64,000 nucleotides of DNA from Thermodesulfovibrio aggregans. Its GTDB lineage: Bacteria; Nitrospirota; Thermodesulfovibrionia; Thermodesulfovibrionales; Thermodesulfovibrionaceae. The stretch spans positions 938,859 through 1,002,858 of the forward strand of contig NZ_BCNO01000001.1 of assembly GCF_001514535.1 (NCBI RefSeq). The letters are read 5' to 3'. A program made the position numbers and the translations under genes. Below, one piece after another: positions 34,818-44,220 of this stretch; position 1 is the first letter of the stretch, and every line of letters begins with the position of its first letter. The notes under the pieces were generated by a model. That model ran no database searches, was not told where the DNA came from, and worked only from the letters and a program-made list of their open reading frames with translations.

Positions 34818-36269
34818 TTATCCTGCTGTTTTAATAATTCCTTTTGTTGCCATGTCAATCATTGGATAAATAATTTCTGGATATATTCCAAAAACTATTA
34901 ATAAGATAACTAAAACTCCTGTACAAAATATGATTGAAAAAGGAACAGAACTTTTGAAAACTTCCATTTTTTCATTTTTCTGCCAGAATATTGATATTGC
35001 AGTCCTTAAAAGAGCAATGGCACAGACAAATTCCGATAATATTAAAACTACTGATGCCCACAGGAAGCCTTCATTTGTCAGGGCAATAAATATCGTAATT
35101 GAACTCAAAAAGCTTGCTGTAAGAGGCATTCCTCCTACTGCCAGCGAACCAATGAAAAAGAATATTGTAACAGTTGGCATTTTCCCTATTGATTCCTTTA
35201 TTTCCTCAACTATTCTGCTTCCACAGGCATAAATTATTGCGCCTGTAGCAAAGAATAAGACTCCTTTCATAATTGTATGATTGATAATATGGAAAATGCC
35301 TCCAAATAAACCTTCATAGTTTTTTAAAGCCAAGGCTGATGCTATAAATCCCATTTCACTGATACTAATACAGGCAATCAACTTCTTGATATCCCTTTGA
35401 TTGAATGCAATAACAGCACCTATAAGCATGCTTAATGATGAAAGAATTATAATCAGAACTTTTATCTCTTCATAGTTAAAAGAAAATAGTGTAACTGTTC
35501 TGGCTATTCCATAAAATCCGAGTTTTGTTACTGCTCCAGCTAAAAATACTGTTATAGCTGATGGAGACTCTGCATATGAGTCAGGCAACCAAAGATGGAA
35601 TGGAACTAATCCTGCCTTTGTGAAAAATCCAACAATAAATAAAAATGCAGAAAGAAGAGCAATATTTCTTGGTAAAGTTTTAATTATTTCACCAATATTG
35701 CTTATCATTACAGTTTTTCCAGCCATATAGAAAAGAAGAATAATCCCGAGTAAACTAAAAAGAATTCCCACATTGACTAAAATCAGATATTTGAATCCAG
35801 CCTTTAATGATGTCTTGTTTAAGTTAAAAACTATGAGATAAACTGAGACAATACTGCTTAGTTCAAGTGCTATATAGATCCAGAAAAGATTATTCAAAAT
35901 AAAGGCAAGATTCATAAATGCTAATGCAATAAGTATGACACTATAATAGATATGAAAGCTTTCTTTTCTATGGCTATAAACTTTGCCAATATATTTTGGT
36001 GAATATAAAATTACCATTAAAGCAACAAACTCAACCATTAACTGCATTAGCAGGCTTAATCCATCAATGTAAAACACTTGTCCATAAAATAGTGTTTTTT
36101 CATCAGATGAAAACAGTGTATTCCACGAAAGCACAGTACCAACAATTGCCAGAACTATTGATACAATGGAAATAAAATCTCTTATTAAAGCTCTTTTACC
36201 AAAAAGAAGAATTAGTAAAGAGCCTAATGCTGGAGAGATAAAACTCAGAGTGAGCATAATAAAACTCAT
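34818..36269 (-). CDS. Antiporter-like membrane subunit, HyfF/NuoN-like
   Basis: Proton-conducting membrane transporter family subunit of the hydrogenase membrane arm. The 483-aa protein has about 14 predicted helices. The conserved Glu lies in WIYIALELSSIVSVYL (TM5 type). The conserved Lys is in FFTKAGLVPFHLWLPDSYAESPSA (TM7 and broken helix) and further charged residues are in IIYACGSRIVEEIKES. The order and length resemble HyfF of the formate hydrogenlyase-2 type. It overlaps the HyfE-like gene by 4 bp. It is one of three antiporter-like subunits in this operon. Confidence 0.9.
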   Translation of the reverse strand: MSFIMLTLSFISPALGSLLILLFGKRALIRDFISIVSIVLAIVGTVLSWNTLFSSDEKTLFYGQVFYIDGLSLLMQLMVEFVALMVILYSPKYIGKVYSHRKESFHIYYSVILIALAFMNLAFILNNLFWIYIALELSSIVSVYLIVFNLNKTSLKAGFKYLILVNVGILFSLLGIILLFYMAGKTVMISNIGEIIKTLPRNIALLSAFLFIVGFFTKAGLVPFHLWLPDSYAESPSAITVFLAGAVTKLGFYGIARTVTLFSFNYEEIKVLIIILSSLSMLIGAVIAFNQRDIKKLIACISISEMGFIASALALKNYEGLFGGIFHIINHTIMKGVLFFATGAIIYACGSRIVEEIKESIGKMPTVTIFFFIGSLAVGGMPLTASFLSSITIFIALTNEGFLWASVVLILSEFVCAIALLRTAISIFWQKNEKMEVFKSSVPFSIIFCTGVLVILLIVFGIYPEIIYPMIDMATKGIIKTAG

Positions 36270-36910
36270 TGTTCACTCCCTTGAGAATTTATTTCTTTGA
36301 ATTTTTTAATTTCCTCTCTGAAAAATACTTCATTCAGTCTTATAGTAAGATAAACAAAAAATAGCACTGCCACAACAAAATTAAAAGTTAATGAAATTTC
36401 AATAAGCTTTGGCATATGAGGAATCATGCTTATTATCAGGAAGTGAATTCCGTTTTCAATAATAAAAAAGCTTATTATCATTTTTATCATGTCCTTTTTT
36501 GATATGAATAGATACAATCCATAGATAACAAGGGTTAATCCGCAGGAAAAACCTGAAAGCACCTGAGGCAGTTGATAGACTGTGAATATCTTAACAAAGT
36601 GATAACCAACAGAAAGAACAACTATTGATAGGGCTATGGAAAGAGGATGAGAAATTGAAGGTTTTTCCTCTGTTTCAACTCTATTTTTTAAACACTTAAG
36701 CAAGAATAAAGGCATTAGAATGGCTCTTACAACCAGATCAACTACTCCTATCAAATAGAGAGAGGATATTTCGTAGATATAACCTATGGTAAAGACTGCA
36801 ACAACAATTAAAAGACTATGAGGAACAAGACTTAAAGTTGAAAACTTTAAGCTTTTAGCTTCTCCTGCAAGAAAAGTAAAGAATAAAATTGCAATAAATA
36901 TTATCTCCAT
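36266..36910 (-). CDS. Hydrogenase membrane subunit HyfE-like
   Basis: A 214-aa integral membrane protein with about six to seven helices and a C-terminal charged end. The stretch MIKMIISFFIIENGIHFLII matches the HyfE subunit, a distant relative of NuoK, where a buried Glu lies in the IENG motif. It has no motif for cofactors. It overlaps the HyfF-like gene by 4 bp and is 1 bp from the HyfC-like gene. In known complexes this subunit bridges the antiporter modules, but that role here is by analogy. Confidence 0.82.
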   Translation of the reverse strand: MEIIFIAILFFTFLAGEAKSLKFSTLSLVPHSLLIVVAVFTIGYIYEISSLYLIGVVDLVVRAILMPLFLLKCLKNRVETEEKPSISHPLSIALSIVVLSVGYHFVKIFTVYQLPQVLSGFSCGLTLVIYGLYLFISKKDMIKMIISFFIIENGIHFLIISMIPHMPKLIEISLTFNFVVAVLFFVYLTIRLNEVFFREEIKKFKEINSQGSEQ

Positions 36911-36911
36911 A

Positions 36912-37826
36912 CTAAACTCCTAAAAGAGCTAAAAATATTGATGTTAGTGAAAAAAGAGCAAGAGTTAGATTATATTTCAAAGCCTGATCAATTCTGAGTC
37001 TTGGATTTAGAGCTTCAATAAGGGTGCTTATAAAGATAATTGCCGTTACTTTTATTAAGGCTATCAATATGTTTAACAGAGAGTTTTCTGAAAAAGTCCA
37101 TGGAATAAAAATCTGTGTAAAAACAAGACAGAAAAGAACCTGCCTTGACATATTTGCCCATTTAACACAGGCATATTTAGGACCGCTTAATTCAATAAGT
37201 ACACCTTCTGCAATCTCCTGTTCAGCTTCAGATATGTCAAATGGAATTTTACCAATCAAAGCCTGAAGTGATAGAAACACACAGACTGTTGCAAGAAGCA
37301 TGGAGACATTTGGTCCGTTTGAATAATACCATGTAACAATATCACCAATTTTAAAAGAGCCAGCATTTATAGCACCTGTTATAAGTGCAATTGCAAGAAT
37401 TGGCTCAACTGAAAGATGAAGCATCATTTTACGGGATGCACCAATAAAGGCAAAAGGATTTTCAGAGGCTGAAGCAGTAATAATTATTGCAATTCCAACA
37501 ACTGTAATTATATAGATGAAGAGAAATATATCTCCCCAGAAATTTAGCGGAGGAATCAATCCAGTAATAGGTATTAAAAGAGATGCCATACCAATGCTTA
37601 CAACTGAAAGATATGGTGAGAGTCTGAAAAGGGGATTTATAGTTGATTTTAAGTCTTCCTTCCCCATTAACTTGATAATGTCATAGTATGACTGAAGAGG
37701 TGGAGGTCCTACTCTGCTTTGAATCAATGCTCTTACCTTTCTTGTAAATCCATCAAAAAAAGGAGAAAGAAGCAAAACAACAAACAGGTTTACAATGGTT
37801 GAATATATGAGAAATTCAGGATTCAT
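36912..37826 (-). CDS. Hydrogenase membrane subunit HyfC/NuoH-like
   Basis: The subunit that anchors the peripheral arm to the membrane. The 304-aa protein has about eight helices. NuoH signatures are visible: ALIQSRVGPPPLQSYYDIIKLMGKED, a loop near the quinone-side cavity in complex I; IPFDISEAEQEIAEGVLIE, with its cluster of acidic residues; and the C-terminal LNPRLRIDQALKYN. It overlaps the HyfB-like gene by 4 bp. Confidence 0.92.
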   Translation of the reverse strand: MNPEFLIYSTIVNLFVVLLLSPFFDGFTRKVRALIQSRVGPPPLQSYYDIIKLMGKEDLKSTINPLFRLSPYLSVVSIGMASLLIPITGLIPPLNFWGDIFLFIYIITVVGIAIIITASASENPFAFIGASRKMMLHLSVEPILAIALITGAINAGSFKIGDIVTWYYSNGPNVSMLLATVCVFLSLQALIGKIPFDISEAEQEIAEGVLIELSGPKYACVKWANMSRQVLFCLVFTQIFIPWTFSENSLLNILIALIKVTAIIFISTLIEALNPRLRIDQALKYNLTLALFSLTSIFLALLGV

Positions 37827-39886
37827 AAGCTTCCTCCTGAAAAATAAAACAGTAAAATCAAGATAAAAATACTACCAACTATGAGCCATGCAATATATTT
37901 TTTTGTCGTCGAGTTATGTAATTTCTCAGCTGATTCAAATAGTTTTGTCAATCTGTTTGCAACTGGATAATAAAGCCATTCATCGGGATGAAGAATTTTT
38001 AAAAATTTTTCTGGCACTGAAACTTTTATTGATGGAGTTGTAACAGGATAAAATCCTTTAAATTGAATCTTTCCAATTCTGAAACTTACAAGGTCTTTAA
38101 AGGGCTGATAAAAGCTATGTCCTCTATACGCTACTTCTTCAGGAGTATGTTCTTTTCCACCATACCATGTTTCTACTTCTCTCTTTGGAGTTCCAGCATA
38201 CTTTTCAAAGGAAAATATAAGAATACTGAGAATTATCAAAGGAATCATAACGAAAACAGGAAACCATGCCCCCTGAGAATAATTTTTAATAAAGTTTATA
38301 TCAACTCCTGCAAAATTAACTGTGAAAACTGAGGAAAAATCCGGTAAAAAGTTGTATGAAGCCAAAGTGGCAGCATAAATAATTTTTAAAGAAATCATTG
38401 GAAATAATCCTGTTAAAATACACAATCCTGCAAGTATAAGCTGTGGCAGAACCATGCTCCAGGGTAAGTCTCTTTTTTCATCAAATGTGCCTTCAAGCTT
38501 TCCCATAAAAGCAGAGTTTACAAACTTAAGAAAAGATGCCAGAGTTACTGCAGAGATAAAAACAGAGATTATTCCAAAAACTATGAAAGTTCCCCTGGTC
38601 AGTAAGAATACTTCTGACTGTTTTGCTGACCAGATGGAGGACTCAAAAATGAGAAGTTTTGAAATAAAACCATTAAAAGGTGGAACTCCGGCTATTGATA
38701 AAGAGCCAATTAGAGCAGTTATTGCTGTAAGTGGCATTACTTTCATCAATCCTGAAACCCTGTTAAGATCAGTTGTTCCTGTTTTATAAAAGATAGAGCC
38801 GGCATTTAAAAATAAAAGGCTTTTATAAATGGAGTTATTGAAAACATGAAATAATCCTCCAACCAGTGCAACAGCAGCGACAAAAGGATTAATTTTTATA
38901 AAATAGAGTCCCACACCAATGCCAAGAAGCATATATCCAACCTGTCCAATTGCATGAAAGGACATGAGTCTTTTAGCTTCATCCTGTGTTAATGCAGCAA
39001 TTGTTCCAACAAATATTGAAAAAACTCCCGAAACTGCGATTATAAACCCCCATACTTGAGTATAAAAAGAAACAGGAAACACTGAGCAGAAAAATCTGAG
39101 GAGTGCATAAACTGCAAGCTTTGACATTACTCCACCAAAGAAAGAAGAAGCAGATGAAGGAGGTTGCGGGTATGTATTTGGTAACCAGAAACCAAAAGGT
39201 AGAACACCTGCCTTTGTTACAAAGGCAATAAAAATAGAGAACAATATAAAATGGGCAATTGCTGGATGATTATTGATGATAAACTCAAAACTTTTGTTTA
39301 TTGCTTTAAAAGAGAAATCATTGCTGTATGAATAAATAATTACAGAGGCAAGAATTAAAAATGCTGTTGTTACATGGGTTGCGATAAAGTACTGAAGTCC
39401 TCCCTTAATTGCTGATTTTTTTTCTCTTTCAAAAACAACAAGAAACCATGAACTGAGAGTCATAAACTCCCAGAAAACTATGAAAAACAGAATGTCTTTT
39501 ACACAGACAACTCCTGAAGAAGACATAAAAAGCAACATTAAAAATGGATAAAAACTAACAGGTGAATTTTCTTTATAGGCATTAAGATACTTCCATGAAA
39601 ACATGGAAACACAGAAAGAAATAATAGAGATTATTAAAAGAAAAAGAGCAGATAGAGAATCAATGCTTAAAAGAAGTGAAGAATTCAGAATTCCCTTAAA
39701 TGAAAACACTTCATATTCAATAACTTTATTTTCTGATATCACATCTATTGAAACAGAGAAGAGACAGAGTGAAGAAATAAGCGTTAAAGTGGTAGCTAAA
39801 AATCCTGAAATAGTTTTATTTTTGATGAATGATGTCAGTATGGCACCACAAATCAGGGCTAAAAATGAAACATAGAGATATTGCAT
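37823..39886 (-). CDS. Antiporter-like membrane subunit, HyfB-like
   Basis: The largest membrane subunit (687 aa) and the second of three antiporter-like proteins. Around residues 100-450 it has the proton-conducting core: Glu in FIVFWEFMTLSSWFLVVFE, and Lys in VTKAGVLPFGFWLPNTYPQP. A further charged Lys/His pathway lies in VGGLFHVFNNSIYKSLLFLN. The long C-terminal region (about 540-660) is hydrophilic, and a final membrane helix LIVGSIFILILLFYFSG closes it, as in HyfB/HycC. It overlaps hyfC and hyfD neighbours by 4 bp and 1 bp. Confidence 0.9.
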   Translation of the reverse strand: MQYLYVSFLALICGAILTSFIKNKTISGFLATTLTLISSLCLFSVSIDVISENKVIEYEVFSFKGILNSSLLLSIDSLSALFLLIISIISFCVSMFSWKYLNAYKENSPVSFYPFLMLLFMSSSGVVCVKDILFFIVFWEFMTLSSWFLVVFEREKKSAIKGGLQYFIATHVTTAFLILASVIIYSYSNDFSFKAINKSFEFIINNHPAIAHFILFSIFIAFVTKAGVLPFGFWLPNTYPQPPSSASSFFGGVMSKLAVYALLRFFCSVFPVSFYTQVWGFIIAVSGVFSIFVGTIAALTQDEAKRLMSFHAIGQVGYMLLGIGVGLYFIKINPFVAAVALVGGLFHVFNNSIYKSLLFLNAGSIFYKTGTTDLNRVSGLMKVMPLTAITALIGSLSIAGVPPFNGFISKLLIFESSIWSAKQSEVFLLTRGTFIVFGIISVFISAVTLASFLKFVNSAFMGKLEGTFDEKRDLPWSMVLPQLILAGLCILTGLFPMISLKIIYAATLASYNFLPDFSSVFTVNFAGVDINFIKNYSQGAWFPVFVMIPLIILSILIFSFEKYAGTPKREVETWYGGKEHTPEEVAYRGHSFYQPFKDLVSFRIGKIQFKGFYPVTTPSIKVSVPEKFLKILHPDEWLYYPVANRLTKLFESAEKLHNSTTKKYIAWLIVGSIFILILLFYFSGGSL

Positions 39887-41331
39887 TACTGCCCTCCTGA
39901 TAAAGCTTCAATAAAGTAATAACCAATGAGAGGAGAAAGCAGACTCAAAATCAGTAGTATTATCAAGCTAAACTTCATTGACAAAGGTATTGTACAGTTA
40001 GCATTCGATACTTTATGTGATGCTTGGCCAAAAAAGACTCTGTGTCCAACAAAAATATACCAGCAAAAAGCAAGGATGCTCTCAAAAATTGCAATTATAC
40101 CGAAAATATTGGCAGTTGTATTTTTAATCTCAAAGGCTCCTGTAAAAATCATGAATTTACTCCAGAACCCTGAAAAAGGTGGCACTCCTATTATTGCAAA
40201 CATTCCTGTAAGAAAGCAGGCTGTAATAAGAGGAAATTTCTTTGAAACTCCCTGAAGTTCTCTTATACTTTTTGAACCTGTCGCATAGGCAATTGCACCA
40301 ACTGAAAGAAAAAGCAGCCCCTTTGCAAATCCGTGGTTAATTATGTGAAAGACTCCACCCATTCCTCCTGTTTTTGAACCATAAATTCCTAAAGATACAC
40401 CAAAGAGAATGTATCCAAGATGTCCTATTGTTGAGTAGGCAAGCAGTTTTTTTAGATCATCCTGAAAATAGTATAAAATTACAGAAAGCATCATTGTTGA
40501 GACAGCGATAATGCCTGTAACAAGAGCTTCATTTTCTGTTAAAGAATAATTGGAAAGATAAATCCTTGCCATCAGATAAACACCTGCTTTAACCATTGCG
40601 GCTGCATGAAGATAGGCACTAACAGGTGTTGGAGCAACCATTGCATCAGGCAACCATGTAAAAAGAGGTATTTGAGCTGACTTTGCAGATGCTGCAAAAA
40701 ACAGAAGTGCAAAAATAACGAACTTGTAGGAAACAAAATCAATTACTGAAAAATCAAAGGATTTTGCCTGATAATACATTAATCCAAGAGCAATTAAAAA
40801 GCCCAATCCACCGATATGGGTCATTATGAATGCCTTTAATCCAGAAAACAAAGCCTTTTTTTCTTTTGTGTATGAAATCAGTGCCCATGAACATAGAGTT
40901 GTGATTTCCCAGAAGAAAAATAACTGTAAAAAGTTGGCTGCTGTAGCAACTCCAACCATTGCACCAATAAAAAGAAGCATAAGGAAATAATAACTCCCAT
41001 ATGGTTTATAAAATGGATGGTCAGCATTTTGAGGAGACATGTATCCACAGGAGTATAAAATTACAAAAAAGCCAATTACAGTGATTAGAATAAGCAGAAT
41101 TGATGTTAAAGGATCGCAAATAAGTCCAAAATTAGCATTCAACCACTTAAATAGTGAAAAACTGTAGTAGATTTTAACTTTTGAGAGAGAGGTTTCAAAA
41201 ATGCTGAGCAGACTGAATAAAAGAGTGAGCAGAGAAAATAAAGAGGCGATAACTGCAGCTTTATTTTTAAATGTATAAGATAGCAAAGCTCCGATAAAAG
41301 GTGTTATTAATGTTAAAAGAAGAAAATCCAT
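39886..41331 (-). CDS. Antiporter-like membrane subunit, HyfD/NuoL-like
   Basis: The third antiporter-like subunit (481 aa, about 14 helices). Typical motifs are FFFWEITTLCSWALISYT (Glu of TM5), SAKSAQIPLFTWLPDAMVAP (Lys of TM7 and the broken helix), and AYLHAAAMVKAGVYLMARI. The pair FHIINHGFAKGLLFLSVGA carries the central Lys/His path. The presence of HyfD in addition to HyfB and HyfF is the E. coli hydrogenase-4 (Hyf) set, larger than the hydrogenase-3 (Hyc) set. It begins 9 bp after the ferredoxin gene. Confidence 0.9.
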   Translation of the reverse strand: MDFLLLTLITPFIGALLSYTFKNKAAVIASLFSLLTLLFSLLSIFETSLSKVKIYYSFSLFKWLNANFGLICDPLTSILLILITVIGFFVILYSCGYMSPQNADHPFYKPYGSYYFLMLLFIGAMVGVATAANFLQLFFFWEITTLCSWALISYTKEKKALFSGLKAFIMTHIGGLGFLIALGLMYYQAKSFDFSVIDFVSYKFVIFALLFFAASAKSAQIPLFTWLPDAMVAPTPVSAYLHAAAMVKAGVYLMARIYLSNYSLTENEALVTGIIAVSTMMLSVILYYFQDDLKKLLAYSTIGHLGYILFGVSLGIYGSKTGGMGGVFHIINHGFAKGLLFLSVGAIAYATGSKSIRELQGVSKKFPLITACFLTGMFAIIGVPPFSGFWSKFMIFTGAFEIKNTTANIFGIIAIFESILAFCWYIFVGHRVFFGQASHKVSNANCTIPLSMKFSLIILLILSLLSPLIGYYFIEALSGGQ

Positions 41332-41340
41332 GGACGCTCC

Positions 41341-41829
41341 TCATGAAGTTGCTTTTCTTTTACATTCAGCACATATTTTAAGTTTGTTAATCTGCTCTTC
41401 ACTTTTGTCCTGAAGTCTTTCAATTTGTTTGTTTAACATATTCCATGAAGTAAAAGGCTTCCCACAAACAATACACCTTACCATTTTTATTTTAATTACA
41501 ATCTCAAGGTCCTTTTTGTTGTCCGTGGCAAGTTCATACTCATGAGTTATGCGGATTGCTTTTTCCGGACAGGCAGCAGCACATCTTCCACAGTAGATAC
41601 ATCTACCCGATGAAAACATCACTATTTTCTCATCTTCGTGAGTTTCAATAGATATTAACCTTGAAGGGCAGGTTCTTACACAGTTTCCACATCCTATACA
41701 TTTGTTTGGGTCAACCTCAAGTCTTCCCCTCAGATTTTCAGGTGGAGTTACAGGAACAAAAGGATAGGGTCTTGTTATTTTTTTATGTCTTGATGAAAGT
41801 AAAAGTGCTTTTATTTTACTTTTAAACAT
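41341..41829 (-). CDS. Ferredoxin-type hydrogenase subunit (HyfH/HycF-like)
   Basis: A 162-aa iron-sulphur protein that passes electrons to the small subunit. Two [4Fe-4S] motifs are seen: CIGCGNCVRTCP (about 44-55) and CIYCGRCAAACP (about 77-88). A C-terminal CIVCGKPF and a later ICAECKRK make a CxxC...CxxC pair. The same pair exists in HycF/HyfH proteins and is probably a zinc or extra cluster site. The N-terminal stretch with YPFVPVTPPENLRGR is typical of the HyfH group. It overlaps the large-subunit gene by 8 bp. Confidence 0.92.
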   Translation of the reverse strand: MFKSKIKALLLSSRHKKITRPYPFVPVTPPENLRGRLEVDPNKCIGCGNCVRTCPSRLISIETHEDEKIVMFSSGRCIYCGRCAAACPEKAIRITHEYELATDNKKDLEIVIKIKMVRCIVCGKPFTSWNMLNKQIERLQDKSEEQINKLKICAECKRKATS

Positions 41830-43441
41830 TTTTTAGTTCCTCTGGTGTATAAACTTTCACAGAGTTTTTCTTTAAATCAATAACCTCATATCTTTCAGTG
41901 CATGAAAAACATGGATCAATGCTTCCTATAATCAAAGGAGCATCGGCTATTGAAGATCCTTTAAGCATAACAGAAAGAGCCTGATAATTCTGGTATGACG
42001 GAGCTCTAACACTCCATCTATAAGGTCTTCCATCAGGACCTGTCATAACATAGTGAAAGAGTTGTCCTCTTGGTGCTTCAATATAGGATATAGCCTCTTT
42101 CCATGGCTCAATTTTTGAGACTTTTACTGATGTTTGACCCTCTGGCATATTTTCAATAATCTGTCTGAGAATATTAATTGAAACTAAAATTTCATCCAGC
42201 CTAACAAGAGTTCTTGCCCATACATCACCTGTTTTATTTAATGGGACTCTCAGATTTAGCATAGAATAGGCAGCATAGGGAAAATTAACTCTCATATCAA
42301 TATTTATTCCTGAAGCTCTTGCAACAGGTCCACATACAAAGTATTTTTTAGCATCATCATGTTTAAGAATTCCAACATTTTTAAATCTAAGCTGTATTAC
42401 TTCATCATCAAGAATAATTTCTCTGAGTTCTATTACCTCTTTTTCTATTTCACCTATTATTTTTTCTATGTCTTTTAAATGCTCGGGTTGAACATCAATG
42501 GTTACTCCTCCGACAATATTTATTCCATAGGTTTTTCTATTTCCTGTTATAATCTCGCATATATACATAACAGGCTCACGAATTCTCCACGCCTGCATGA
42601 AAAGTGTATCAAAACCAACTATATGAGCTGCAAGCCCAACCCATAAAAGATGGCTGTGAAGCCTTTCAAGTTCAAGAAACATGCTGCGAATGAATTTAGC
42701 TCTTAGAGGAATTTCAATATTTGCAGCTTTTTCAACTGCCTGACAGTATGCACAGGAATGTACAAATCCGCAGATGCCACATATTCTTTCTGCAAGAAAT
42801 GGAATCTGTTGATAATTTAGAGCACTCTCAGCAAGCTTTTCAATCCCTCTGTGAACATAAAAACCTCTGTAGTCAAAATCAACAATCTCTTCTCCTTCTA
42901 CAATCAGCCTGAAATATGCAGGCTCTTCAAGAGATGGATAAAAAGGACCAATTGGGATAACTGTTTTCCCTTCCTCTGGTTTTTTAAGAGGTGGAGGTTG
43001 TTTTGTTTCAGGCGGTTTGGTATTGTAGGAAAAACTTTTTCTTAATGGATGAACTCCTTCGGGCCAGTTATCAGGAAGAACAAGTCTTCTTGGATCAGGA
43101 TGTCCTTCAAATTTTATTCCGAATAGATCATTACACTCTCTTTCAGCCCATATTACAGCCGGAATTACTTCAGAAATTGAAGATATTGAGAGTTCTGACT
43201 GCTCTAAGGGTGTTTTTACAATCACATTCATTCCATCTTTTATAAGTGAAAAGAAGTAGTTGAGTTCAATCTGATTTCTCTGATTGATAAAGTCAATGGC
43301 TGTAAGATGAACAAATCTTGCTCCTTGCATTATAAGAATTTTTGCAATTTCTTTTATTTGAGAAGGATTTGCGTGAATAACAAGATTTTCCTCGGTTGTT
43401 TCGATTTTTTCAGCGACATTTGCTATGAGATTTTTTTCCAT
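41822..43441 (-). CDS. Group 4 [NiFe] hydrogenase large subunit (NuoC-NuoD fusion, HyfG/HycE-like)
   Basis: The catalytic subunit that evolves or oxidises hydrogen. In the 539-aa protein, residues 1-135 form a NuoC-like domain (AERECNDLFGIKFEGHPDPRRL). The remainder is NuoD-like: the N-terminal nickel site is ERICGICGFVH (Cys221, Cys224) and the C-terminal one is DPCFSCTER (Cys511, Cys514), so all four nickel ligands are intact. A 22-residue tail beyond Arg517 is the expected cleavage product of the maturation protease encoded last in the operon. The intact cysteines separate it from hydrogenase-like Ehr or complex I proteins. It is the first gene of the operon. No Shine-Dalgarno is visible, and GATAAT lies about 10 bp before the ATG. 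Confidence 0.94.
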   Translation of the reverse strand: MEKNLIANVAEKIETTEENLVIHANPSQIKEIAKILIMQGARFVHLTAIDFINQRNQIELNYFFSLIKDGMNVIVKTPLEQSELSISSISEVIPAVIWAERECNDLFGIKFEGHPDPRRLVLPDNWPEGVHPLRKSFSYNTKPPETKQPPPLKKPEEGKTVIPIGPFYPSLEEPAYFRLIVEGEEIVDFDYRGFYVHRGIEKLAESALNYQQIPFLAERICGICGFVHSCAYCQAVEKAANIEIPLRAKFIRSMFLELERLHSHLLWVGLAAHIVGFDTLFMQAWRIREPVMYICEIITGNRKTYGINIVGGVTIDVQPEHLKDIEKIIGEIEKEVIELREIILDDEVIQLRFKNVGILKHDDAKKYFVCGPVARASGINIDMRVNFPYAAYSMLNLRVPLNKTGDVWARTLVRLDEILVSINILRQIIENMPEGQTSVKVSKIEPWKEAISYIEAPRGQLFHYVMTGPDGRPYRWSVRAPSYQNYQALSVMLKGSSIADAPLIIGSIDPCFSCTERYEVIDLKKNSVKVYTPEELKNV

Positions 43442-43450
43442 AATTATTAA

Positions 43451-43456
43451 ATTATC
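43451..43456 (-). promoter_or_regulatory. Possible -10 element of the hydrogenase operon
   Basis: On the minus strand GATAAT ends 9 nt before the ATG of the large-subunit gene. With the usual 7-nt spacing to the start of transcription, the leader would be about 3 nt. The best -35 candidates are poor (AATTAT at 17 bp, TTGCAA at 21 bp), so an activator or another sigma factor may be needed. This is a weak call. Confidence 0.35.
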
Positions 43457-43548
43457 CTATCCCAAAAGATTACATAATTGCAAATAATAATTATTAATAT
43501 CGTGATTTGGTATAATTTAAATGACATAAAAAATTTCAGGAGGCAAGC

Positions 43549-44154
43549 ATGAAAATTTTGATTGTTTATTACAGCACCTTTGGCAATACCTATAAAATGG
43601 CAAAATTGATAGCAGAAGGAGTTAAAGAAGCAGGTGGAGAGCCAGTAATAAGAAAATGTCCTGAACTTATTCCAGAACAGGTTATTGCTTCAAGACAGGA
43701 TATGCAGGCTGGCAAAGAAATGCAAAAAGAAGTCCCTGTAGTCACTCTTGAAGATTTTAAAAATGTTGATGGATATGCCTTTGGAACTCCTACAAGATTT
43801 GGTAATGTCTCTGCTCAGCTTAAGAATGTTATTGACCAACTTGGTCCCTTATGGATGCAAAGAGTTTTTGAAGGCAAACCTGCTGGTGTTTTTGTTTCAA
43901 CAGGAACATTACATGGTGGTCAGGAAACTACAATTCTAACATTTATGAGTGTTTTATTACATCTTGGATTTGTTATTGTAGGAGTGCCATATTCAATACC
44001 TGATTTATATCTTACAAAAGGTGGAGGTTCTCCTTATGGACCCGGACATGTAGCAGAGGCGGAGAATAAAAGAGAGATTGATGAGAATGAAGCAAATATA
44101 TGTAGAGCATTTGGTAAAAGACTTACAGAAATAGCTAAAAAACTTAAAAGTTGA
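43549..44154 (+). CDS. wrbA: WrbA-family NAD(P)H:quinone oxidoreductase
   Basis: Flavodoxin-like FMN protein (201 aa) that reduces quinones by two electrons. The FMN phosphate loop is YYSTFGNTYKMAKLIAEGV (about 7-25). The WrbA-specific GTPTRFGNVSAQLKNVIDQ and GTLHGGQETTILTFMSVL stretches are complete, as is PYGPGHVAEAENKREIDENE near the end. The ATG has AGGAGG, and a TATAAT (about 43510) lies upstream in the 107-bp gap shared with the divergent hydrogenase operon, though a matching -35 is unclear. A weak 5-bp hairpin (ACAGA/TCTGT, about 44205-44217) follows the stop. Confidence 0.92.
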   Translation: MKILIVYYSTFGNTYKMAKLIAEGVKEAGGEPVIRKCPELIPEQVIASRQDMQAGKEMQKEVPVVTLEDFKNVDGYAFGTPTRFGNVSAQLKNVIDQLGPLWMQRVFEGKPAGVFVSTGTLHGGQETTILTFMSVLLHLGFVIVGVPYSIPDLYLTKGGGSPYGPGHVAEAENKREIDENEANICRAFGKRLTEIAKKLKS

Positions 44155-44220
44155 AAAACTTACGAAGATATTACCAGAACTCAATTGAAGACTAAAAAAG
44201 CGTTACAGAAGTTCTGTTTG

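Noticed and set aside
41822-43441. Complex I (NuoCD) or Ehr-type non-hydrogenase interpretation of the large subunit
   Set aside because: All four nickel-ligand cysteines and a cleavable C-terminal tail are present, which complex I and Ehr proteins lack.
44200-44220. Small hairpin after wrbA as terminator
   Set aside because: The stem is only 5 bp with weak base composition and the following T-run is interrupted. It is mentioned under wrbA but not called as a terminator.
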